From Clostridia bacterium (GTDB taxonomy: Bacteria > Bacillota > Clostridia > Oscillospirales > Acutalibacteraceae): a DNA stretch of 38,514 nucleotides. The stretch covers positions 1 through 38,514 of the forward strand of contig JAFQEE010000068.1 of the NCBI GenBank assembly GCA_017399175.1, in the 5' to 3' direction. The notes under the pieces are model-generated. The model was given only the letters and a program-made list of their open reading frames with translations. It did not search any database and was not told the DNA's origin. Positions 1 through 8,528 of the stretch are shown here, in pieces; position 1 is the stretch's first letter, and every line of letters begins with the position of its first letter. The position numbers and the translations under genes were made by a program.

Positions 1-13
1 AGTTAGATTTGAG

Positions 14-27
14 AGCGTAATAACGCT
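14..27. other. Small hairpin at the left edge
   Basis: A perfect 5-bp inverted repeat, AGCGT-AATA-ACGCT, lies in the first 30 bases. No gene can be assigned to bases 1-132, apart from this hairpin and the larger terminator-like stem at 90-122. It may belong to a gene outside the window. Confidence 0.3.
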
Positions 28-89
28 TTGACATTATTCTCCCTAAAGGAGCCATGTCCTCAATTTGTCCGCAGGAAGCCTTTGGAGAG

Positions 90-122
90 CCGAAAAACCC
101 TTATAAATCAAGGCTTTTTCGG
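90..122 (-). terminator. Terminator-like hairpin downstream of guaA
   Basis: Two 13-base arms (90-102 and 110-122) pair with one mismatch around a 7-base loop. On the minus strand the 3' arm carries a run of five T. It lies 11 bases past the stop codon of the minus-strand GMP synthase gene, so it probably ends that transcript. The sequence is nearly symmetrical and could also stop plus-strand transcription. Confidence 0.6.
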
Positions 123-132
123 ATACCGTGGG

Positions 133-1134
133 TCATTCCCACTCGATGGTGCCGATTGGTTTTGGAGTGAGGTCGTAGAGCACACGGTTGATACCGTCAA
201 CTTCGTGTGTAATTCTGTCTGTAATCTTATGAAGAACTGCGTAAGGAATTTCTTCGATTGTAGCACTCATAGCATCTGTTGTGTTAACAGCACGGATGAT
301 TGCAGGCCAGCCTTCATAACGGCTTTCGTCCTTAACACCAACACTCTTAACATCAGGAACAGCGATAAAGTACTGCCAAACCTTTTCACTGAGTCCACAG
401 TTATCGAATTCTTCACGAAGAATTGCATCTGCTTCACGAAGAGCGTGGAGTCTGTCGCGAGTGATTGCACCAAGGCAACGAACACCAAGACCGGGTCCCG
501 GGAATGGCTGACGATAAACCATAGCGTGTGGAAGACCGAGTGCTTCACCAACTACACGAACTTCGTCCTTAAAGAGAAGTTTGATTGGTTCAACAAGTGA
601 GAAGTTAAGGTCATCAGGAAGTCCGCCAACATTGTGGTGAGATTTAACAGCCTTTTTGCCTTCAGCCTGTTTAAAGCTTTCAAGAATATCAGGATAAATT
701 GTACCCTGTGCAAGGAATTCAATTCCTTCAAGTTTTCTTGCTTCGTCAGCAAAAACATTAATAAATTCAGCACCGATAATCTTTCTCTTGCTTTCAGGGT
801 CACTTACCCCTGCAAGAAGGTCAAGGAAACGGTCAGTAGCATCAACATAAATAAGGTTTGCGTCAAGCTCTTTGCCGAAAACTTCAATAACATTTTCGCT
901 TTCGTTCTTTCTCATAAGACCGTGATTAACGTGAACACAAACTAACTGTTTGCCGATAGCTTTAATAAGGAGAGCAGCAACAACTGATGAGTCAACACCG
1001 CCGGAGAGTGCGAGAAGAACTTTTTTGTCGCCAACCTGCTCACGAACAGCCTTAACCTGTTCTTCAATAAAAGCATCTGCTAACGCTTTGGTGGTAATTC
1101 TTTCCATTGATTCGGGTCTAACATTACAATCCAT
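133..1134 (-). CDS. guaA: GMP synthase, stand-alone ATP-PPase (C-terminal) subunit
   Basis: This protein makes GMP from XMP, ATP and ammonia or glutamine in the cytosol, the last step of guanine nucleotide synthesis. The 333 residues hold the PP-loop SGGVDSS (44-50), the KSHHNVGG segment and the complete GMP synthase dimerisation domain with FPGPGLGVR and the C-terminal PIGTIEWE. Usual bacterial GuaA is about 510-525 residues because it begins with a class I glutamine amidotransferase domain, which is absent here and not encoded upstream. I start at 1134 because GGAGG lies 8 bases before that ATG. The in-frame ATG at 1149 is itself followed by the Shine-Dalgarno and has no site of its own. 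It follows the CofE-like gene by 26 bases and probably shares its promoter. The amidotransferase may be encoded elsewhere, as in archaea, or free ammonia may be used. Confidence 0.9.
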   Translation of the reverse strand: MDCNVRPESMERITTKALADAFIEEQVKAVREQVGDKKVLLALSGGVDSSVVAALLIKAIGKQLVCVHVNHGLMRKNESENVIEVFGKELDANLIYVDATDRFLDLLAGVSDPESKRKIIGAEFINVFADEARKLEGIEFLAQGTIYPDILESFKQAEGKKAVKSHHNVGGLPDDLNFSLVEPIKLLFKDEVRVVGEALGLPHAMVYRQPFPGPGLGVRCLGAITRDRLHALREADAILREEFDNCGLSEKVWQYFIAVPDVKSVGVKDESRYEGWPAIIRAVNTTDAMSATIEEIPYAVLHKITDRITHEVDGINRVLYDLTPKPIGTIEWE

Positions 1135-1160
1135 TTTGAATTCCTCCATTTTATATTAAA

Positions 1161-2351
1161 TTAGTCTGTATAGTTATCGAAATATCCCTGAACAAGGATA
1201 ATAGGAGTACCCTTGTCACCTGAACCGCTTGTAAGGTCACAAAGTGAACCGATAAGGTCAGTAAGCTGACGAGGGGTTGTACCCTGTGAAGCCATATTAC
1301 CAACAAGGTTGTCCTGCTTTGCCTTGATGCTCTGAGAAATTGCTTCCTTGAGTTCAGCACCTGAAAGACCTTTGAAATCGTTGTCAGCAAGATATTTGAG
1401 TTTTAATTCGTTTGGTGTACCGATAAGACCTGCAGTATGAGCAGGGGATACAACCGGGTCAGCAAGTTCCCAAATTTTACCCTGTGGGTCCTTGAATGCA
1501 CCGTCACCGTAAACCATAACTTCAATGTGTTTGCCGGTTCTGTTCATAAATTCTGCCTGAATTTCTTCAACAAGTCCCTGACAATCTCTTGGGAAAAGCT
1601 TGATTGTGTCTTCAGTTGATTTATTTGAACCTAAAAGACCGTATTTTTCGTTACAACCACTACCATTAACAGGAGCATTGAGAATATCGTCAAGTCCGCA
1701 AACAACTTTAGCACCGGCAGCCTTTAAGATTCTCTTTGTTCTCGCTCTTGTATGAATATCGCAAGTAAGAATACAGTCAGCATAATCAAGAATTGTTTTT
1801 GGCTGATTTGCGAAGATGATTTCAGCCTCTGCACCTGCTTCTTTGATGATATCTGAATAATACGCTACATAGTCAACACCTGTGAATTCGTGTTTGTTTT
1901 CACCAAAAAGTTCTCTGTATTTTGCTTCATCAAGTACATCTGAATAAGGGTTAATGCCTGCTTCGTCAATCTGGTCGTAAGTTACGAGTGAGTTACCAAC
2001 TTCGTCACTTGGGTAGCTGAGCATAAGAACAACTTTTTTAGCACCCTTTGCAATACCGCGAAGACAGATTGCAAAACGATTTCGTGATAAAATCGGGAAA
2101 ATAACACCGATTGTTTCACCGCCAAGTTTTGCCTTAACATCAGCTGCAATATCATCAACTGATGCATAGTTACCCTGTGCACGTGCTACGATTGATTCTG
2201 TGAGAGAAACAACGTCTCTGTCACGCATTTCAAAACCTTCGCTTTCTGCTGCTTCAAGTACGCTTGTTACTGCGATATCAACAAGGTTATCACCCTGTCT
2301 GATAATAGGACAACGAATACCTCTTGAAACAGTACCGACTTTTCTTTCCAT
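1161..2351 (-). CDS. CofE-like coenzyme F420-0:L-glutamate ligase family protein
   Basis: This 396-residue protein resembles the F420-0:gamma-glutamyl ligase family (CofE/FbiB N-terminal domain). That family adds L-glutamate to F420-0 using GTP. The resemblance is clearest at the N-terminus: a ligase-type start, the segment SRGIRCPIIRQGDNL near residue 10, then VVSLTESIVARAQGN in the position of the metal- and nucleotide-binding segment of CofE. The remaining two thirds is longer than archaeal CofE (about 250 residues) and I cannot assign it. The start at 2351 is chosen for a GGAGAG site 8 bases upstream; a longer frame to 2396 lacks one. A good promoter lies at 2444-2473. Many Clostridia carry this family without known F420 biosynthesis, so its substrate is uncertain. 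Co-transcription with the GMP synthase subunit is likely. Confidence 0.75.
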   Translation of the reverse strand: MERKVGTVSRGIRCPIIRQGDNLVDIAVTSVLEAAESEGFEMRDRDVVSLTESIVARAQGNYASVDDIAADVKAKLGGETIGVIFPILSRNRFAICLRGIAKGAKKVVLMLSYPSDEVGNSLVTYDQIDEAGINPYSDVLDEAKYRELFGENKHEFTGVDYVAYYSDIIKEAGAEAEIIFANQPKTILDYADCILTCDIHTRARTKRILKAAGAKVVCGLDDILNAPVNGSGCNEKYGLLGSNKSTEDTIKLFPRDCQGLVEEIQAEFMNRTGKHIEVMVYGDGAFKDPQGKIWELADPVVSPAHTAGLIGTPNELKLKYLADNDFKGLSGAELKEAISQSIKAKQDNLVGNMASQGTTPRQLTDLIGSLCDLTSGSGDKGTPIILVQGYFDNYTD

Positions 2352-2443
2352 ATATATCTCTCCAATATAAAAAAATACGAAAGTTATTTTCAACATTACG
2401 ATAAAATTAAGCCCATTTCACCATACATTGAAAATTACAAACT

Positions 2444-2473
2444 ATTATATAATAGTTTTCCGCATAAAGTCAA
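2444..2473 (-). promoter_or_regulatory. Sigma-A promoter for the CofE-like/guaA operon
   Basis: On the minus strand, TTGACT (2468-2473) is followed after 18 bases by TATAAT (2444-2449). Transcription would start near 2437, giving a leader of about 85 bases before the ATG at 2351. I saw no riboswitch-like structure in the leader. Confidence 0.65.
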
Positions 2474-2643
2474 TGAAAACATCAAACTATGCTTACAAAA
2501 TTTGGTATAAAATTACCATAATTTTTTGTGCAAATTTTTCAAATGAAGTATATTATAAAAAAGTTTTTGAATACTGTGTCGATAATAATACACAACATAA
2601 TAAAAATATGTTTAAAAAAACCATAATATATACTATATTATAA
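2474..2643. other. AT-rich divergent intergenic region
   Basis: These 170 bases separate two back-to-back promoters. The only structure noted is a short inverted repeat TGGTA-N6-TACCA (2503-2518), which could be a regulator site for either operon. The 71-codon frame here (2428-2643) is AT-rich low-complexity sequence with no ribosome binding site, and I do not regard it as a gene. Confidence 0.35.
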
Positions 2644-2672
2644 TTGACTTTTATATGCTATGGGAGTATAAT
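2644..2672 (+). promoter_or_regulatory. Sigma-A promoter of the polysaccharide operon
   Basis: TTGACT (2644-2649), a 17-base spacer and a perfect TATAAT (2667-2672). The start point should be near 2679, about 75 bases before the sugar transferase gene. No other equally good promoter was noticed in the next 23 kb, where genes are only 0-25 bases apart, so this probably drives the whole locus. Confidence 0.75.
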
Positions 2673-2754
2673 ACATTAAATATAATATAATGTGATTATT
2701 GTGTTTTTTTATGCTTATTTTTGCAGAAATAATTGTTTGGGAGATTGGTAAAGT

Positions 2755-3381
2755 ATGTATAAAACCGTTAAAAGAGTGCTTGATTTTATAATTGCTCTCG
2801 GTGCATTGTTAGTGCTTTGGCCTGTTATGTTAATAGTAGCGATTCTTGTAAAAGTAACATCACCGGGACCTGCAATTTTCGTTCAGCAAAGAGTGGGAAA
2901 AGACGGTAAGGTTTATGATATGTACAAGTTCCGTTCAATGTGTGTCGGTGCCGAACAGCAGGAGGGTGGAGTTTTCTGTACAAAGGGTGACGCAAGAGTA
3001 ACTCCTGTGGGAAAATTTATCCGTGCAACAAGCCTTGACGAATTACCACAGTTAATCAATATCTTAAAAGGTGAAATGTCCTTAATCGGACCTCGTCCCG
3101 TACTTACATATTATCCGAAATATTGGGACGAATACACACAAGAGGAGCTAAAACGATTTGATGTTCTTCCGGGTGTTACAGGTTGGGCGGCGGTTCACGG
3201 CAGAAAAACAAATACGGTTGAAGCAAGATTTGCTTATGACAACTACTATGTTGATAATCTTTCTTTTGCACTTGATGTGAAAATTTTCTTTATGACAATA
3301 AAATCTGTTCTTACTAACGAAGGCAACGAGGACGACGGTTCTGCCGAAGTTGTTACAACAGAAAAAACTGATTCTGAATGA
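2755..3381 (+). CDS. Initiating sugar-1-phosphate transferase (small PglC-like PGT)
   Basis: This bacterial sugar transferase moves a sugar 1-phosphate from a UDP-sugar to undecaprenyl phosphate, the first membrane step of repeat-unit assembly. The 208 residues have one hydrophobic re-entrant helix (about 10-34) with SPGPA after it, the YKFRSM motif (57-62), the catalytic Asp-Glu pair in SLDELPQ (D95, E96) and IGPRP (111-115). The length fits the small monotopic class (PglC, about 200 residues), not the five-helix WcaJ class. It is the first gene of the operon, with a GGGAG site upstream, as expected for the committing enzyme. The first sugar cannot be read from sequence; an N-acetylated sugar made in this locus is possible. 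The acidic tail after residue 190 looks non-conserved. Confidence 0.92.
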   Translation: MYKTVKRVLDFIIALGALLVLWPVMLIVAILVKVTSPGPAIFVQQRVGKDGKVYDMYKFRSMCVGAEQQEGGVFCTKGDARVTPVGKFIRATSLDELPQLINILKGEMSLIGPRPVLTYYPKYWDEYTQEELKRFDVLPGVTGWAAVHGRKTNTVEARFAYDNYYVDNLSFALDVKIFFMTIKSVLTNEGNEDDGSAEVVTTEKTDSE

Positions 3382-3393
3382 GGGTGAAGACCT

Positions 3394-4335
3394 ATGCAAA
3401 AAGTAAATATTAAAAAAACTGAACTTAATGTTTCTGCTCTTTGTATGGGTGGATGTCCTCTTGGCGGATACGGTTGGGGCGATGTTTCAAGACAGGAACT
3501 TATAAATGCAGTTCGTGTTGCTGTTGAAAATGGTATTAACTTCTTTGATACTGCCGATACTTACGGACTCGGTGAAAGTGAAAGAACATTGTCAGAGGCT
3601 CTTGGTACTGATTTAAACAACGCAGTTATAACTACAAAATTCGGTGTAAGAGTCGAAAATGGAAAGACCTTTTATGACAACAGCCGAGATTATATTTTCA
3701 AAGCAGTTGAAGGAAGTCTTAAACGACTTAACAGAGATTACATTGACTTGTATCAGGTGCATTACAGAGATGGTAAAACACCGCTTACTGATGTTGCTGA
3801 AAGTCTTGAAATATTAAAACAGCAAGGTAAAATCAGATATTACGGATTATCAAATATCCATAAGGAAGATATGGAAGAATTGAAGCAGTTTTCAGTTAAT
3901 CCTTTCGTTTCATTTCAGGATGAATACAGCCTTGCTTGTCGTAAAAATGAAAATGATATGTTCTGTTTCCGTGACGAGTTCAATATGACACCATTTACAT
4001 GGGGAAGTTTAGGACAAGGCATATTAAGTGGCAAATACGACAAAAATTGCAAGTTTGAAGCAAATGACCGTCGTTCAAGAGATATTTATGTTAATTTCCA
4101 CGGCGAAAAGCTTCTTAAAAATCTTGAAATTGTTGAAGTCCTTAAAGAAATTGCAGGCGAAACAGGAAAATCAGTTTCATCCGTTGCAATCCGTTGGATT
4201 TTGGATTATTTAAAGGATTCAGTTGTAATTGTCGGTGCAAAAACACCAAAACAAGTTTTACAAAATGCTGAATCACTTACATTTGAATTAACAAACGAAC
4301 AAATCACTCAATTAGAAAATATTTCCAAGGAGTAA
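3394..4335 (+). CDS. Aldo/keto reductase
   Basis: This 313-residue NAD(P)H-dependent oxidoreductase of the aldo/keto reductase superfamily reduces a carbonyl to an alcohol, or the reverse. The catalytic tetrad can be placed at D52 (FFDTADTYG), Y57, K82 (TTKFG) and H123 (YQVHY). The C-terminal cofactor region VVIVGAKTPKQV is present. It sits between the initiating transferase and a split transketolase with short gaps (12 and 6 bases), so it probably acts on a sugar or sugar phosphate made in this operon. Its substrate is not known. Reduction of a ketose or aldose handled by the neighbouring transketolase is a reasonable guess. The ribosome binding site GAGGGTGA is good. Confidence 0.9.
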   Translation: MQKVNIKKTELNVSALCMGGCPLGGYGWGDVSRQELINAVRVAVENGINFFDTADTYGLGESERTLSEALGTDLNNAVITTKFGVRVENGKTFYDNSRDYIFKAVEGSLKRLNRDYIDLYQVHYRDGKTPLTDVAESLEILKQQGKIRYYGLSNIHKEDMEELKQFSVNPFVSFQDEYSLACRKNENDMFCFRDEFNMTPFTWGSLGQGILSGKYDKNCKFEANDRRSRDIYVNFHGEKLLKNLEIVEVLKEIAGETGKSVSSVAIRWILDYLKDSVVIVGAKTPKQVLQNAESLTFELTNEQITQLENISKE

Positions 4336-4341
4336 TAACCT

Positions 4342-5193
4342 ATGAAAAGCGAACAATTAGCGTGGCTCATTAAGCGTCACGGTATTGAAATGACACATCT
4401 TTCTCACGGCAGTCATATCGGCTCAATTCTTTCTGTGGCTGACATTGTTGCTGTTCTTTATAACGATGTGGCAAATATAACACCTCTGAATATAAAGGAC
4501 GAAAACAGAGACAGAATAGTGCTCAGTAAAGGTCACGCAGGTGCAGCAATTTATGCGGCATTGGCTGAAAAAGGTTTTTTCCCTGTGGAGGAATTAAAAA
4601 CTCACTATGCTGATGGAAGCCGTCTTTCAGGTCATGTTTCACATAAGGGTATTCCCGGTGTTGAGATTTCAACAGGCTCATTAGGACATGGTGCTTGTAT
4701 GGCTTGCGGTATTGCTCTTAATGCAAAGCTTGAAAAGATGCCTTATTATACATACGCAATCGTTGGTGACGGTGAATGTGACGAGGGCTCAATCTGGGAA
4801 ATGGCATTGTTTGCAAACCATTTTAAACTCAATCAGTTTGTTGTAATCGTTGACCATAACAAAATGCAGAGCCTTGATTACTGTGAAAATACTTTGGCAC
4901 TTTCTCCGTTTGCAGAAAAATGGAAAGCATTCGGCTGGAATGTGTATGACATTGACGGTCATAATCACGACGAATTGAGAAATGCATTGAATGATGCGAA
5001 AAAATCACAGGACAAGCCAACTGTTATTATTGCAAATACAGTTAAGGGTAACGGTATTTCATTTATGGAAAATGACATTCTATGGCACTATCGTTTCCCA
5101 CACGAGGGTGAAGAATATGATGGTGCATTAAAGGAATTACACGCAGTAATGCCTGAAGGTGTAACTGACCCATATGAGGAGGTTAAAGAATGA
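4342..5193 (+). CDS. Transketolase, N-terminal (ThDP pyrophosphate) subunit
   Basis: This subunit binds the diphosphate of thiamine diphosphate. With the next protein it forms a two-subunit transketolase that transfers a two-carbon ketol unit. In 283 residues it shows SKGHAG (62-67), the ThDP motif starting GDGECDEG (142-149) and ending at DHNK (171-174, N173 as metal ligand), and the GNGISFMEN segment. Whole transketolases are about 660 residues; the split form is common in Clostridia and archaea. Its stop codon overlaps the start of the C-terminal subunit (ATGA, 5190-5193), so the two are translationally coupled. Placement inside a polysaccharide operon, not a pentose phosphate operon, suggests a dedicated role in making an unusual sugar or supplying a ketose phosphate. 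This is inference. Confidence 0.93.
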   Translation: MKSEQLAWLIKRHGIEMTHLSHGSHIGSILSVADIVAVLYNDVANITPLNIKDENRDRIVLSKGHAGAAIYAALAEKGFFPVEELKTHYADGSRLSGHVSHKGIPGVEISTGSLGHGACMACGIALNAKLEKMPYYTYAIVGDGECDEGSIWEMALFANHFKLNQFVVIVDHNKMQSLDYCENTLALSPFAEKWKAFGWNVYDIDGHNHDELRNALNDAKKSQDKPTVIIANTVKGNGISFMENDILWHYRFPHEGEEYDGALKELHAVMPEGVTDPYEEVKE

Positions 5194-6113
5194 GAGATAC
5201 ATTTGTTAAGACCTTACTTGAAATAGCAAAAAAAGATAAAAATGTATATATTGTGACAGGTGACCTTGGATTTGGTGTCTTAAGACCATTTTGGGAGGAA
5301 TTGCCTGACCAGATTATAAATGCAGGTATTGCTGAACAGAATATGACATCAATCGCAGCTGGTCTTGCGTTACAGGGAAAGATTGTTTACACATATTCAA
5401 TCGGTAATTTCCCTACACTCCGTTGTATTGAGCAGATTCGTAACGACTGTGCATACCACGATGCAAATGTTAAGGTTGTATGTGTAGGCGGTGGCTTTGT
5501 ATACGGTTCACTTGGTATGAGTCATCACGCAACAGAAGATATTGCGATTATGCGTGCATTACCAAATGTGACAGTTGTTGCACCCGGTGATTTGGTGGAG
5601 GCTGCTTGTGCTACAAAAGCAATTTATGAAACTCCCGGAACTTGCTATTTAAGACTCGGTAGAGGCGGAGAAAAACAAATCCACGAAAGTATTGAAAACT
5701 TTGAAATCGGCAAGGCAATTAAAATTCAGGATGGCGAGAAAATTGCAATATTCTCAACAGGAGCAATTTTTGACGAAGTAGATGAGGCTTGCAAAACACT
5801 TTCAGAAGAAGGAATTAAACCTATTGTCTATACTTTCCCGACAGTTAAGCCTATTGATAAGGATGTTATCCTTGAATGTGCAAGGGAGTATGACACAATC
5901 ATTACTGTTGAAGAACACAATTTAAGCGGTGGTTTCGGTTCAGCAGTTGCAGAAGTCCTTAGCGAAGAAAGTAATCTTAAAGCAAAACTTGTAAGAGTTG
6001 CACTTGATGACAGATATTCTTGTATCGTGGGCAGTCAGAAATATTTAAGACAACAATATTCAATCGACTCAAAAGCAATTATAGAAAAAGTGAAAGAAAA
6101 CTATACAAAATGA
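5190..6113 (+). CDS. Transketolase, C-terminal (pyrimidine-binding) subunit
   Basis: This is the partner of the preceding protein. It has the catalytic Glu that activates thiamine diphosphate in GIAEQNM (E49) and a C-terminal transketolase domain from about residue 190, with VEEHNLSGGFGSAVAE. At 307 residues it is a normal length for the split C-terminal subunit. DXS-type 1-deoxyxylulose synthase has a similar fold, but that enzyme is a single chain, so transketolase is preferred. A strong GAGGAGG site lies in the end of the upstream gene. Its own stop overlaps the ATG of the next gene by four bases (6110-6113), which ties this enzyme pair to the glycosyltransferase that follows. Confidence 0.92.
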   Translation: MRDTFVKTLLEIAKKDKNVYIVTGDLGFGVLRPFWEELPDQIINAGIAEQNMTSIAAGLALQGKIVYTYSIGNFPTLRCIEQIRNDCAYHDANVKVVCVGGGFVYGSLGMSHHATEDIAIMRALPNVTVVAPGDLVEAACATKAIYETPGTCYLRLGRGGEKQIHESIENFEIGKAIKIQDGEKIAIFSTGAIFDEVDEACKTLSEEGIKPIVYTFPTVKPIDKDVILECAREYDTIITVEEHNLSGGFGSAVAEVLSEESNLKAKLVRVALDDRYSCIVGSQKYLRQQYSIDSKAIIEKVKENYTK

Positions 6114-7177
6114 AAAAGATTTTAATTTTGGCAAATGATGTTACAACCATTGTGCAGTTCCGTACAGAACTTGTAAAAGCATTGGTTGACGCAGGAAACG
6201 AAGTCCTTGTCAGTATTCCAAAAAGTGAACGAAATCACGAAATAACTGACCTTGGTGCAAAGGTGATTGAAACATCATCTTCAAGACACGGAACAAACCC
6301 ATTGGAAGACTTTAAACTGCTTTTAAGTTACATAAGGCTCTTAAAAAAGCATAAACCCGATATTGTGCTTACATATACGGTAAAACCGAATTCTTACGGT
6401 GGTATGGCTTGCTCACTTCTCAATATTCCATATGTTTCAAATGTAACCGGACTTGGTGTGATTGAGGATGAAGGCGTTTTACAGAAGATAATGCTGACAC
6501 TCTATAAAGTCGGGTGCAGAAAGGCAAAATGTGTCTTCTTCCAGAACAAGTCAAACCTTGAATTTTTCAGGCAGAAAAAAATTGTTGGTGAAAATGTGGT
6601 TCTTCTTCCGGGTTCAGGTGTTAATACCGAAAAATTCTCATATGCACCGTATCCACAGAGTGAAAAAACAAATATCGTGTTTGTGGGAAGAATCATCAAA
6701 GATAAAGGTGTTTTTGAACTGGCAGAAGTCGCAAAACAGTATCTTAATAATGAAAATGTTCAATTTACAATTGTCGGTGATGTTGAATACGGTTCACAAA
6801 ATCCGTTTTCAGGACTTTCAAATGTAAATTGTGTTGGTTTCCATAAGGATGTAAGACCATTCCTTAAAGATGCACACGCTGTTATTCTTCCGTCTTATCA
6901 CGAGGGTATGGCAAATGTGCTTTTGGAAGGTGCTGCATCAGGCAGACCGATTATTGCTTCCCTTATTCCAGGATGTCAGGAAACCTTTGACGAGGGTGAA
7001 ACGGGATTCGGTTTTATAGTTAAAGATGCAGACAGTATTAAAAATGCAGTTGATAAATTCCTTTCTTTATCACAGGAGCAGAAATGCGAAATGGGTAAAA
7101 AGGGAAGAAGAAAAATGGAAAATCAGTTTGACAGAAAAATTGTCATTCAGAAATATTTAGATTTAATAAACTCTTAA
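6110..7177 (+). CDS. Glycosyltransferase, GT4 family
   Basis: This retaining glycosyltransferase with a GT-B fold adds a sugar to the lipid-linked oligosaccharide at the inner membrane face. The 355 residues begin with KKILILANDVTT and an N-terminal Rossmann half. They continue with the nucleotide-sugar half at IVFVGRIIKDKG and end with the E-x7-E motif in HEGMANVLLEG. It is closest in style to CapM/EpsD/PglA enzymes. I start at 6110, where ATG overlaps the transketolase stop; the longer frame from 6020 runs inside the transketolase gene. Donor and acceptor cannot be inferred. Coupling to the transketolase subunits may mean it uses their product, but that is a guess. Confidence 0.9.
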   Translation: MKKILILANDVTTIVQFRTELVKALVDAGNEVLVSIPKSERNHEITDLGAKVIETSSSRHGTNPLEDFKLLLSYIRLLKKHKPDIVLTYTVKPNSYGGMACSLLNIPYVSNVTGLGVIEDEGVLQKIMLTLYKVGCRKAKCVFFQNKSNLEFFRQKKIVGENVVLLPGSGVNTEKFSYAPYPQSEKTNIVFVGRIIKDKGVFELAEVAKQYLNNENVQFTIVGDVEYGSQNPFSGLSNVNCVGFHKDVRPFLKDAHAVILPSYHEGMANVLLEGAASGRPIIASLIPGCQETFDEGETGFGFIVKDADSIKNAVDKFLSLSQEQKCEMGKKGRRKMENQFDRKIVIQKYLDLINS

Positions 7178-7200
7178 AAATATAAGAAAGCGTGATTATA

Positions 7201-8526
7201 ATGTTTTCAAATCTCTATGAAAAAATAGTAAATGGTGAAGAAAAAATCTCCCTCGTTGGTCTTGGTTATGTTGGTATGCCAATCGCAGTTGCTTTTTCAA
7301 AGAAAGTAAAGGTTGTTGGTTTTGACCTTAATACCAAGAAAATCGAACTTTATAAAAACGGTATTGACCCGACAAATGAAGTCGGTGACGATGCAATTAA
7401 ATCTTGCACAGTTGAATTTACTGCTGACGAAACAAAACTTCGTGAAGCAAAGTTCCACATTGTTGCAGTACCAACACCTGTAAATGATGACCATACACCC
7501 GATTTAACACCTGTTGAGGGTGCATCAACAATCGTTGGTCGTAACCTTACAAAAGGCTCAATCGTTGTTTATGAATCAACAGTTTATCCGGGAGTTACAG
7601 AGGACATTTGTATTCCGATTCTCGAAAAGGAATCAGGACTTAAATGCGGTGTTGACTTCAAAATCGGTTATTCACCAGAACGCATCAATCCGGGTGACAA
7701 GGTTCATCGTCTTGAGACAATTGTTAAAATAGTTTCGGGTATGGACGAAGAATCTCTTGACCAGATTGCAAAGGTATACGAGCTTGTTGTTGAAGCAGGT
7801 GTTCACAGAGCAGAAAGCATTAAAGTTGCAGAGGCTGCAAAGGTTATTGAAAACAGTCAGCGTGATATCAATATCGCCTTTATGAATGAACTTTCAATTA
7901 TATTTAATAAAATGGGAATTGACACACAGTCAGTCCTTAAAGCAGCAGGAACAAAGTGGAATTTCCTTAAATTCTATCCGGGTCTTGTTGGCGGACATTG
8001 TATAGGTGTTGACCCATACTATCTTACATATAAAGCAGAGCAGTTGGGCTATCACAGCCAGATTATCCTTTCAGGTCGTCGTATCAATGACGATATGGGA
8101 AAATATGTTGCAGAAAGCATCGTTAAAAACCTTATCAAGGCTGATGTTGCAATTAAAAATGCAAAGGTTGCAATCCTTGGTTTCACATTCAAGGAAAACT
8201 GCCCTGATACAAGAAATACAAAAATCATTGATATTTATAACGAACTCAAAGAGTATGGCATTACTGCAACAGTTGCTGACCCATGTGCAGATGCAGACGA
8301 AGCAAAGCACCTTTACGGTATGGAATTTGTGGATATGAATACAATTACAGATTGCGACGCGGTAATCCTTGCAGTTGCTCACGAACAGTTCAAAACTCTT
8401 ACACAAGCTGACTTTGACAAGATGTTCAAAGCAGGGGACAACTCTACAAAAGTTCTTGCTGATATTAAAGGTCTTCTTAACCGTAAGGAATATGAAAAAG
8501 CAGGATATAACTACTGGAGATTATAA
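7201..8526 (+). CDS. UDP-N-acetylhexosamine 6-dehydrogenase (TviB/WbpO-like)
   Basis: This NAD-dependent UDP-sugar dehydrogenase oxidises C6 to a carboxylate in two steps, giving a UDP-HexNAc uronic acid. In 441 residues the NAD site is [10 protein letters not shown] (18-27), and the active-site Cys is C267 in [12 protein letters not shown]. The C-terminal domain carries [13 protein letters not shown]. The wording and length fit the TviB/WbpO group (UDP-GlcNAc/GalNAc) better than UDP-glucose dehydrogenase (Ugd, RKxxL-type). I start at ATG 7201, with AAGAAAG about 10 bases upstream. The frame can begin at GTG 7192, but then the site would be too close. The next gene is a matching 4-epimerase two bases later, as in the Vi antigen locus, so UDP-GalNAcA is the likely product. 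Confidence 0.9.
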   Translation: MFSNLYEKIVNGEEKISLVGLGYVGMPIAVAFSKKVKVVGFDLNTKKIELYKNGIDPTNEVGDDAIKSCTVEFTADETKLREAKFHIVAVPTPVNDDHTPDLTPVEGASTIVGRNLTKGSIVVYESTVYPGVTEDICIPILEKESGLKCGVDFKIGYSPERINPGDKVHRLETIVKIVSGMDEESLDQIAKVYELVVEAGVHRAESIKVAEAAKVIENSQRDINIAFMNELSIIFNKMGIDTQSVLKAAGTKWNFLKFYPGLVGGHCIGVDPYYLTYKAEQLGYHSQIILSGRRINDDMGKYVAESIVKNLIKADVAIKNAKVAILGFTFKENCPDTRNTKIIDIYNELKEYGITATVADPCADADEAKHLYGMEFVDMNTITDCDAVILAVAHEQFKTLTQADFDKMFKAGDNSTKVLADIKGLLNRKEYEKAGYNYWRL

Positions 8527-8528
8527 TT

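Noticed and set aside
28-600. 190-codon plus-strand frame opposite guaA
   Set aside because: It is antisense to a clearly conserved GMP synthase frame, has no family features and arises from codon bias of the opposite strand. The same holds for the other frames overlapping confident genes.
2428-2643. 71-codon frame in the divergent promoter region
   Set aside because: Low-complexity AT-rich sequence, no ribosome site, and it overlaps a strong minus-strand promoter.
5190-6113. 1-deoxyxylulose-5-phosphate synthase (Dxs)
   Set aside because: Dxs is a single chain of about 620 residues; here two coupled genes encode separate N- and C-terminal subunits in the split transketolase pattern.
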